64,000 nucleotides of DNA from Hyposmocoma kahamanoa (Eukaryota; Arthropoda; Insecta; Lepidoptera; Cosmopterigidae), in contig NW_020653200.1 in the NCBI RefSeq assembly GCF_003589595.1, forward strand, positions 9,303,193-9,367,192, read 5' to 3'. Of the stretch, positions 25,546 through 64,000 are shown piece by piece. The stretch's first letter is position 1. Each line of letters starts with the position of its first letter. Made by a program: the position numbers and the translations under genes. A model generated the notes under the pieces. The model had not been told where the DNA came from. It made no database searches and saw only the letters and a list, made by a program, of their open reading frames with translations.

Positions 25546-25621
25546 CTGCATCAGCACTATTAGCATTTTCGTCATTATCATCATTCGACAGATAATCGCA
25601 GATAAATATAGTAGGATCAGC

Positions 25622-25631
25622 NNNNNNNNNN
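25622..25631. other. Assembly gap of 10 N
   Basis: Ten N bases follow a microsatellite. The true gap size is unknown, and sequence to left and right is joined only by scaffolding. This matters because fry exons stop being visible about 2.1 kb to its right. Confidence 0.99.
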
Positions 25632-25639
25632 AATATAGT

Positions 25640-27770
25640 CTGGATCTGAATCACTTGACATGTTATGTACATTTTTATGTACAAGGTCATAAACAAAGTA
25701 CAATATTATAATATACATACGACAAGTACAGGGGATACAGTTACCAAAGTGACAGTGTAAAACCAACAACCCTTTAAAGTGGCCGAACGCGGATTATATA
25801 GCTTACACGTCGTCCAAATGTTTTATGAATCAATCTTCTTCGACATGCAGCTTCTTTAAAAAGTAAGTGACAATTTAACATGTACCCTATACTTATTTCT
25901 GAGAAACATGGTCTACAGGACAGTAGTACAGTACCGAACAAGTTTTCCAAACCATACAGTTGCGCAATCAATGTCCTTACAGCAGTGATGGGTATTTGCG
26001 CCGTATCACACAAATACGCTTAGTTTGCGGGGTCGAGCGCTAACGTAGAAGTGTGTGCGACTTAAAATATTATAATATGTAATACAAACATAGTGATGTA
26101 CACGAAATGTTCGATGTATACAATTATATGTACGAATATAATTCGACATCGAAATATGACAGTTACGAAACAATATTTTAGATACATAATTTGATTTACT
26201 TAGTAAAGTAGAATTTATATCGCGGCTATGCTCAAGTTTTCTCCATTTTATGATTAAATAAGTCACCCAAATGTATTACATAGTTAAATTTAATAATAGA
26301 AAACTGAAAACATTTATAAATAAAATGTCACTTAAATGTTTTTTTTTATTCTAATGTAAGTGCGCATTTGACCTCATATGTTTGACAGTGCAACAGATGT
26401 TAGTCTATTAAATGAGTACACTAGAAAAGTAATCACAATTATTTTATTCTTTTCAATTTGCGACAACCCTTGTTTATCTGCGTATGGCAGCATAAGTATC
26501 TACATAGGCGGCAGTATCGACTAACATCAAAGGCGTTGCGCTGCTGTAGTGAAAATATTGGAATACTGTGACTGAACCGTACTACTTCTCCTCGTTTTTT
26601 ACAGGACTCACCAACATGATCATATTCCGAAGGTCATTTAATCGGTTATTCACCATTGGAAGTTATATTATAGCAAATATAAAAAGTGTGTGAACTTTTC
26701 CACTCCTTGTCGTCCTAATTGATTTTATTGAATTCCCTTATCTTTCTACACAAATATCCCATACACTGTACACACAGTATCGAGTTTCTTAACACATTTC
26801 AATTGCGATAGGTCGACATGTAATGGTATATGTAAGGATAAAAATGTGTATTTACTATACTTTGCAATAACATGTATGTGCGTATGTATTAGAGAAATCA
26901 AGAAATATGTAACCATTTTCCTATATCATAAATAATATGTATTGGCATTTGAAAGAGCTTTGGTGACAAGCTTATGATAAGTGTATGTATTTAGATACAT
27001 ATGTTTGCCCTCAATACACGTTATGATATGTAATATAATTTGAGTATGTCATGTATGTATTTGAATATGACAGTGATATGAAATGTAATATAATTTTAAT
27101 TACTCGCCAAATCATAAATAAATTAAGCCCTCCTCAAAAATATCCACAACATAATGCTTTTTCTTATACAATTTTTTCACATAAACATGAAAGCTAAATT
27201 ATAGAATATACAATAATAGAATAGGTACGCCGATAATTAATATATATAATATATTAATATATATAATATATTAATATATATAATATATTAATATATATAA
27301 TATATTAATATATATAATATATTAATATATATAATATAATAATTATGACCTATATTGACCTATATTAACGTTTCTAAGCGGCTTATGCGAAGTTCTTATA
27401 TATATAGGAAGTAATGCGCCAGTGAATATCTGTAGGCCTTCACATGTAAAACAAATACTATTATTACTTCATGATATTTAAGGTGCTTATATCTAAAAAG
27501 GCTTTGGTCACTAGCATCAAATCTGCAGATTTTCAAAGACAGCAGTGTCACTGGCATTCAATATGGCAGAAGATCGGAGTTAGAGTAACAGGAACTACCT
27601 CAGACGAATGTTTCACGACATATTTTTGTAACACTTAATTTATCGGATACTTATAGGTATGTACTATACGATAAATGATGTCTAATCAGAAAAGGGTACT
27701 ATAGCGAAGTAAACGAGTATTTACAGTACAATGTGTGGTTGATGTATTTTTCCTAATGTACAAAATGAAT
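25640..27770. other. DNA between the assembly gap and fry exon 22
   Basis: AT-rich sequence with the 17-bp tandem array. No exon was recognised. The weak open frames at 25774-26013 and 26006-26266 (minus) look random. Confidence 0.4.
27239..27340. repeat. Six tandem copies of a self-complementary 17-bp AT unit
   Basis: The unit TTAATATATATAATATA repeats about six times without error. Each unit is nearly its own reverse complement, so the array can fold many ways. Confidence 0.9.
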
Positions 27771-27776
27771 GCTTAC

Positions 27777-57139
<29,363 letters not shown>

Positions 57140-57225
57140 CTGTAAAAACACAGGCAATATATTCTTTACTAGACATGTAGTTAAGTTGGTATGTATTCAC
57201 ATGTGTCTATATACACTTCTCTTAC

Positions 57226-57269
57226 CCTTTACAACATCCTTGAATTCACTTCACAGTAGAAACAGCATC
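57226..57269 (-). other. fry: Putative fry 5'UTR exon
   Basis: On the minus strand, TTACTTTCAG precedes this 44-nt segment and GTAAGAG follows it, giving a good acceptor and donor. It lies just upstream of the first coding exon, which itself begins after an acceptor (TTTTTACAG) at 57140. So at least one untranslated exon must lie upstream, and this is the nearest fit. The true transcription start was not found. This is inferred from splice signals only. Confidence 0.5.
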
Positions 57270-59689
57270 CTGAAAGTAACTAAAGTTGAAATCTTTGTGT
57301 AAAAATTTCACTTAGAAGATACTCATTCTGCAATACTTGTGTGCTAAGGAATCAACTTTAATTGAAACTAGTTTGTCTCGTAAACTATCGAACTATGTGA
57401 CATTGAATAAAGGTGATGTAAGTATACTTTTACTGTTGCATATTTATTAATATGAAACATTAGATAGTTATCCCTTAGAGGGTAATAACACTCAATTTAA
57501 AATTTGTAATGATTTTTCGCAATTTCTTTTTTATACTAAATTTCAGTCTGAATGATAAGGGTAATTATCTAGCAATTATATTATCACATAATAATTATCC
57601 TGCCATATCATAGTTCTGGTAAAAAATAAAGAACAAAAAATTCAAAATTATGTTGTTATCTGATATTACCAAAGTCGATTGTAAACATTACAATTGTCAT
57701 CAATAATAAGGAAGTAAACCAGGACAATTTGAATTTCAATGGATGTCGAAAACAAATAGTAAATCAATAACGAACAGGTAAGGGATATGTTTGTTTCATA
57801 TTTGGAACAAAATCCTATACATGCATGCATATGCATGGAATAAATGCAATACAGAATGACAAACAACCAGTTATGTATCAAACTAAAAATGTTTTATTCG
57901 ATGCCTTACTTTCTCACACTCATGTTTTCTCACATCATAAAGAGATTATTCAGGAGATGGCAAAATTTGTTTTTATTTTAAATTTCTTAAAATTCGCGCG
58001 AAATTAAGGGGGCGCTTTTTAGCCGTGTGTGAATATGAAGGGTACGTGATTTGAAATCAGCCTGCAAAATTTGTATATACAATCCATTCTTTGCATTTCA
58101 GTAACTTTGTACTTTAAGACACGAGTTTGAGAAAGTAAGGCTATGTAAGATTTTGTGAACCATCTCCAATATACAGGATTCTGAAAAAACAATTAGATTA
58201 CAAAATAATGAAACATTTATTATTTTAATCGACACATGATTGAAAAATTATGTGTTTCTATTATTTTTTAAAAGACAGTCTATGTAATAATGTTATTTAA
58301 AAGAAAGTTTTAATGTTTGTCATTCCATTTTCATACAATGTACATGATACCTATTTCTATTTTCATTTTGTGTGACATGCCATTGTTGTAGTGTCTTGTA
58401 TTAATTTTAACAATAGACATTATTTCAGCTCAGCCATACTTAACTTTACACAAATATAATAGTAAATATTTCGCTATTGCTACACTACATTTGTAAGATA
58501 TAGAAATATGAGAACAGTAATAGTTAACTCATACGCATTGTCAAAAAAAGAATTTGCAATAATCATCACAATAACACAGTTGGCAGACAGATTGGAGAAA
58601 CTCAGTATACTCCACTACCAGAGTATTAGACCTGATGATATTTATGCCAAGGTTACTTTCTATAACACAATTTGAGAGATGGCATGTTATGAATTATTTT
58701 ATTTGTCTGTTTGTCTTTGCTATTACTGCTTTTCTATAATATACTATAATATATATATTTTCTGTAATATATATGACTCATAATGAAATTCATAAGGTTA
58801 CACAAATGATTAATAACATTCCAGCACTATCAAACGCTAAAACAGCAAAACATAGTAAAGTGTAGTTTATAGTTTTCTGCCTATTTTAAACATTCGTGTT
58901 GGAAAGAAAAATTATTTTACAAAAAACTATTCTAAAAGGCTCATTACCAACAAAAAACTACTGCTTAACAGTGCCTAACATTTACCACTTATTCTGATTT
59001 TAATAAATGCCAACAAATACTCAGGTAAAAACATAATACTTAGTAAAAAAAGTAAAATTTTGCAAAAGTACTTGTCGCAATAATTAAAACTAGGCCATTA
59101 GAGTAATTTCTGTGCTATCTGATTTAACAAAAACAAACGAAAAACCATATTATTTATTGCTATTAGTAACAGTTCACAATCAACAGAGAGAATATGGTGG
59201 TCTATATTCACATTGGACTATTTAACTGTTTACAACCTATGTCGCAAGAGCTTGACAGTTGGTGGAGCCTCAAAGTAACTGTTTATTGCTAATGTCCATG
59301 AATAGTTTTTCTTGTCATGGTCATGGCTGTTGCCCATTGTCGCTAATACACCTCGGCGATGAATCATTTGTTCAGTGTCCGCGATAATAGATATTTCAAT
59401 AGCGTTTTCACTAATTTTTCATTATAATTTCGTATGTGCTTGTAAGCTAATCTAAAGTATAAAAATCGATGTACCTGAGTGCCACCGCTGCTACTTAAAC
59501 TTAAGTCGCGAGTCAACGTCATAATTCTTGTATCTTATTACTATAAAAACGTCAATTATTGTGCTCTATTTTATGAAATGACAACGAAATTATTTAATTT
59601 TTCACTCACGACTTCATTCAACAATCCCTTTGACGTTTTATTTTTGACAAGGGTATGTTGATCTAAGGTGTATGACATTGCACTCAGAT
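57270..59689. other. Region upstream of fry coding start
   Basis: AT-rich 2.4 kb with no coding exon recognised on either strand. It may hold fry 5'UTR exons and promoter. No clear TATA/initiator arrangement was chosen. A GC-richer spot at about 57993-58030 is the only compositional change. Confidence 0.4.
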
Positions 59690-60672
59690 CAGTGTTGCCG
59701 TAGTACATAATTGAAAGTCCGCTAGATTATTATATAGTTCCGCTAGATTTGGGTAAAAATAATTTCCTAAAATCCGTTAGATATCTTTAGAGACAGAGTT
59801 GCGTACATTTTGAGTCTTTAAAACATTTTTTACACACATCAGTCAAGTGGTCAATCTGACGAATTGAGCTATATTCAGCGATATACAGTGCGTTAGCACA
59901 CCCCGCTCTTGCACAAAAGTTGCATACATGTACAGTCCTTGGAGAAAATGACAATTGTCTATTCTGAGAAATTAGTTCGCATTTTTTTTTGTTTTTTTGT
60001 TTCTGAATGCTTTTTGAAGTCATTAATTTTTGCGTATATTTCGCAGTGGCAATAACTACAAAATGCTTTTGTGGAGTCACCTGGTACTGGTTTCAAACAA
60101 TGTTTGAACACTTCGTACTTTTCCCTTTCGCTTCTATAATTCAGTGCGTTCGCTTTTTTTACTTCGGTAGTTCCATGCTTATTTGAAAATCGAATTTGAT
60201 TCGCAAGCAGTAAATAAAATTGCAAATAATTACGACGATATGAACCAAAAAGCACTTATTTTAATTTAGTTTTGAACACAACAAATAAAAAATAATTATA
60301 TTCATCTCATCATTCTGTGAATGAGAAAATTTCAATCAATGGGTTTTGTCTTCCTCATTCCTAATTGTAACGAGTGAGAAAGGCATCAAACGAACGAATG
60401 GATGTTGAGAGTTTGCTTGTTACAGGGAATTACTGTTCAGTCCAATTCTACGTTAGTGCTATCAGCGTTAGAACTAGAAAATTGGTCGAATATTACTAAT
60501 TTACCATATTTGACTGACAGGTTATAATGTTTGTTTCTGAAAAGAGCCTAGCGGTCAAAAAGACGCTAGAAGTAGGTAAATATTTTTATCTCGCTGAAAA
60601 CAAATTTTTACCTGTTAAACATGCATAAAATCCCCTAGATCTAGCGACAAAGGTGCTAGAACGGCAACACTG
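59690..60672 (-). mobile_element. hAT transposon relic with BED-type zinc finger and perfect 8-bp target duplication
   Basis: The ends CAGTGTTGCCG and CGGCAACACTG are hAT-type termini. ACTCAGAT occurs at both flanks (59682-59689 and 60673-60680). On the minus strand a frame to about 59959 reads KYEVFKHCLKPVPGDSTKAF, CSYCHCEIYAKINDFKKHSE and TKK, a BED-like zinc-binding N-terminus. A second frame then reads CANALYIAEYSSIRQIDHLT and DVCKKCFKDS, the start of the transposase core. A frameshift separates them, and the catalytic rest is deleted. 983 bp. Confidence 0.92.
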
Positions 60673-61150
60673 ACTCAGATTCCGTATGAAACGGTCACTA
60701 TGTTCCTGTATTTTTTACATTGTCTATAACTGATTAGTCCCTTTTAACAAATAAAATTTAACAAAAACCAAAACTAAAACATAATTTTCTAATTTAATTA
60801 AGTTTTAATATGAAAAGATTTTTTTGTGTTAACGGCTTGAAATTTTATGAATTTATCTACTGCAGTTAGTTATCTTTTCTTGACGATAGAATAGCTAAAA
60901 TATATTAAGTCCTGTCTATGGTGTAATAAGATGGCGCGAATTTTGAAAGTAAACTTTTCCATCCTCTAAGAAGTACACACATCACAATTTTCGTAATTCT
61001 GAAGAGGAGAGTGGAACTTTAAACTGAAACTGGTGATTTCGCCATTATTTTTATATTATTTAAAAAAAACTGACACTGGACACAAACCCAGTGGCCGCCA
61101 AAGGAATTTAATAGAATCAAACTAACGAAAAAAAATAAAGGAATAGTCTG

Positions 61151-61314
61151 AGGGTCATATTCCAGAACTCTACTCAATGCTCAAATCAGCACTTGAGTAT
61201 GGTTTAAAGCACAAATCATACTCAAGTCCCTGCCATTGGGGTCGTATTTCCAGTGCTTGTGTTGCCAGTGCAATCCTGACTTGAGCATTGAGTAGAGTTC
61301 TAGAATACGACCCT
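61151..61314. mobile_element. TIR MITE D, copy 2
   Basis: The ends AGGGTCATATTCCAGAACTC and its partner ending AGTTCTAGAATACGACCCT enclose the same interior as copy 1 at 52073-52243, read on the other strand. Small differences (CATATT for CGTATT) show age. Confidence 0.85.
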
Positions 61315-62053
61315 AAGAAAGTAACTCATTTATTTTGACAGTAACTAAATAAGTAGGTATGACAGACATATATCTAGGTACCTATACTATACAGTTAACC
61401 GAAGAAATATTTGCGTACAAACATTATTATAGTTACGCACTTTACTTCTTTCGCCAGAGTCGACTTTTCCGCTTAGAAATTATAAATATATTGGAAAAAT
61501 TATATAAATAATTTGGCGATCATCACCAGTTGTCAAAAATGCACTTCATAGTAATAGCAAACTGGCCTATGCATATTTTTGTTTTCTTTTTTTTTATATA
61601 ATAATATTTTATCTTAGAGGATGGAAAAAAATAAGTATTATATACATCAATTACAATAATAATAATAATTGACGAAAGAGGGTCATAGTACACCCTCCAA
61701 TCCACATAGATGCACGCCATACTACATTCACTTGATTTCGGTCCATAAGTGTGGTTCAAACCAGCCAACAGGCTGAGAAAGAAGAATATGATAATAATAA
61801 TAATACTCGCATCTAACGGGTAATTTAGTTTTAAAGAGCAATATTACCTTGGATCCATCACAATATCGCCCCATGACTTGTCTTAACATTCATTTTGAGC
61901 TCCAAGATAACTCAGCACATTGTTTATAACTGTGTGATGTCTGGAGCTCAAAAAGGATGCAGTGGCTGCGGTAGTAAGGAGCTGGTCCTCCTTGACATGG
62001 TCGCTGGCTAACAACCACTGCCTGGATACTACAGGAAAGCGTTCGACCCGGTA

Positions 62054-62120
62054 CCCCACTCAGGACTCGATGCCCCACTCAGGACTCGATGCCCCACTCA
62101 GGACTCGATGCCCCACACAG
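62054..62120. repeat. 19-bp tandem repeat, about 3.4 copies
   Basis: CCCCACTCAGGACTCGATG is repeated three times exactly, then a partial copy begins CCCCACACAG. Confidence 0.95.
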
Positions 62121-62920
62121 AGAGTCCTAGAACTGTGCGAAATTGAGTGCAATAATTCGACACTTCCTCGGGCAATGCATCGGGTGTTGGAGTAGGTACG
62201 ATCCTGAGTCTAGACGGTCGACGGATGACAGATGCGTATGACCGAATGACATATGGGAGGTATTTTCCAGGGCGATTGTCAGAGTCCACTGTGGTTATGC
62301 TTGGCCCTGAGTTCTCTGAGTACTTTAAAAGAGGTCGAGTCAAGTTTTCAGTTTCGGAGAGATGGGCCACGAATGCCTCACCTTCTCTACATGTAGTAAT
62401 GTAGTAATGGATTTAAAATACCCGTTTCCAATAAATATAGGATAAAAGGGGCTCGTGAAAATAAGTTCGTACAACCTAAGGCTATGAAATACTAAGCGGA
62501 GGCTAAATAAATCTGTAGTACCTCGTATTATAATGATAGTAAGCAAAAAAAGAAGGCGTTATTGAATGAAATTCCGATATCAAAATAAAAATGTTTGAAA
62601 ATTTGTTTTGTTGCTGTAAGTATGAACTTGCATTTCTTATAATTATTGTAATAAAATAGTTATTGTTGTTTTATTGTTAATAAAGTTAGTCTGACCTACA
62701 TGAGAAGTACCTTCTCGAGTACTTAGTTAATCATTAAGTATATCTATAATTGTGTAAGAGCGTGCTCGCTAACAAAATGTTTCCAGTTCTGTGGGAGATA
62801 GATTTCTGTAAAACGTATTTTTTTTTAAATAAATAAATTTTAAACAGTGGATGATCTCAAGCTATCTATATCTATAATGGAGGATAGCAAGGCCCACAGC
62901 TAACAGATTGACGGAGCTGA

Positions 62921-62974
62921 CAATCACCAATGATTTCAGTATTTGTAACTAACTACTGAAATCGTTGGTGATTG
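62921..62974. repeat. 21-bp stem hairpin
   Basis: CAATCACCAATGATTTCAGT then A pairs with TACTGAAATCGTTGGTGATT then G, with one mismatch, around a 12-nt loop. Confidence 0.85.
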
Positions 62975-63659
62975 GTAAGTGTGCGGTGGTCTATGTCGAG
63001 AGGGAACGTGTCATACATTCCGATGGCATTAATGTTGACACCAATTATCCGCGGGTACTCTCCGAGACTAACACGTACCAGTATCTTATAACATATAACT
63101 CTTGCTTCTCTATTCTTGGAACTTATAACTCCTGGGTCTTGCCTGTTCTGATGTACGCATTTGTCGTGCTCAGGTCGACTCGAGACCTCAGGCTGAAGTA
63201 GATGCTCTGGATAGACGAGTCCGCACGATGATGACCTCTCACCGAATGCATCATCCGGGGTCATGCATGACATTGTATATACGGAACTGTGGAGGCCTAT
63301 TAAATGTCAAAACCAAGCACAACCGCGGGACTTACAATCTCAGAAACTACTTTATGACGACGAAGATGACGTAATTCGTGATGAGGTTGTCACATGTGAT
63401 AAAGGGCTAACTCCTTTATCGTTAGCCAAAGAGGAATGGTGAGACCCTATGGCGCTTAACACCTCTGACCGGAAGTCCGTACGCAAAAAGAGAAGGAGCT
63501 CGATGGGAGGTTCTTCAAGGTAATCCACGAGTCCTTTGTGGACGTAAAGCCTCCGTGCACGGAAGGTTTTGTCTGTGCAACACAAGACCAGGCTATCAAG
63601 ACGCGGAACTATCGGAGAAATATCTTACATGGCGGGCATGTGGCTGTCCCGGATAGTCA

Positions 63660-63965
63660 TTTAGGCATATTGTTTCCGTTTGTTACGCTCTTTTTCTATA
63701 ATAGGTATCAAGTGACGGGACGAACAAATCGTGCGCCTGGCGGTATGCTACACGCCAGTCCATAACAGTTGTTATGCCACTCAGCTCTTTAAATCGCAAA
63801 TATCTGAGGCGCACTGCCACTGCGCCCGTCACCCTAAGACATAAGTTGACAAGTCCCATGGGCAATTTCATTACACCCTGAACCTTCAAAACCGGAACAC
63901 AGTAATGCTGATATTATTGCTTGACGGTAGAAATAGATAAGGTGGCAGTACTTGTACATCGCGCT
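63660..63965 (+). repeat. Dispersed repeat family A, copy 6
   Basis: AGTGACGGGACGAACAAATC, AGCTCTTTAAATCGCAAATA, CGCCCGTCACCCTAAGACAT, AAGTTGACAAGTCCCATGGG, CCTTCAAAACCGGAACACAG and AGATAAGGTGGCAGTAC match copy 3. Ends near a T-rich run at 63976. Confidence 0.7.
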
Positions 63966-64000
63966 CCACAAATGTTTTTTTTTTTTTTTTAATTTTTCTT

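Larger units (their letters stand above)
61890..63660. other. GC-richer block, possibly an old unidentified mobile element
   Basis: Composition is less AT-rich than the surroundings, and frames are open on both strands for 60-106 codons (62098-62370 minus, 62953-63273 minus, 62965-63201 plus, 63352-63585 minus). No motif from a family I know. The block lies between a MITE and a family A copy, so degraded transposon sequence is the likely answer, but this is not shown. Confidence 0.3.

Noticed and set aside
25029..25563. Hydrophobic Met/Ile/Leu and Tyr/Ile repeat open frames
   Set aside because: Read from trinucleotide and TA microsatellites, beside an N gap.
27239..27340. CRISPR array
   Set aside because: Direct tandem copies without unique spacers, in eukaryotic DNA.

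Overview
The window looks like AT-rich nuclear DNA from an insect, most likely a moth or butterfly. The evidence is exon/intron structure with canonical GT/AG borders, a coding gene whose protein reads as insect Furry, and repeat families whose wording I recognise from lepidopteran genomes: an RTE-like tail, tRNA-derived SINEs, mariner and hAT fragments, and foldback MITEs. No bacterial-style operon, rRNA, CRISPR array or virus is visible. One 10-N assembly gap lies at 25622-25631.

The main gene is furry (fry) on the minus strand. It starts at an ATG at 57110 and runs leftward through 22 coding exons, the last one visible at 27777-27937. I placed every donor and acceptor by eye. The exon lengths sum to 4,093 nt (1,364 codons), and the reading phase agrees at all 21 junctions. 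This is only the N-terminal part of the protein (MOR2-PAG1-type helical repeat region and what follows); fly and human Furry are about 3,000-3,500 residues. No later fry exon was recognised between 1 and 27776. A spliced 5'UTR exon is likely at 57226-57269. A phase-symmetric candidate cassette exon (129 nt) lies at 48231-48359 in the 4-kb intron between coding exons 15 and 16.

On the plus strand, in the left part, is the 3' end of a rhodopsin-class neuropeptide GPCR gene. An exon at 6888 encodes the seventh transmembrane helix. It can end at its own stop (7137-7139), or splice from a strong donor at 7114 to a phase-matched terminal exon at 12697-12887, followed by a 3'UTR with AATAAA at 13362. 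Upstream exons of this receptor were not found in the window. If fry continues to the left of position 1, the receptor exons sit inside a fry intron on the opposite strand.

The rest is introns and intergenic DNA packed with decayed mobile elements: a Jockey/CR1-like LINE with one late nonsense codon (about 1190-3000), a second LINE scrap (14590-14850), a Penelope-like GIY-YIG remnant (33840-34344), two hAT relics each flanked by a perfect 8-bp target duplication (38792-39346 and 59690-60672), a mariner relic (41191-42171), six copies of one dispersed repeat, paired foldback elements in two fry introns, a TIR MITE present at 52073 and 61151, tRNA-like SINE pieces, a GC-rich minisatellite (about 30560-30930) and many near-perfect hairpins. 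I did not find a convincing new multi-gene system. The most interesting items are the possible fry cassette exon, the two alternative receptor C-termini, and the unexplained perfect hairpins.
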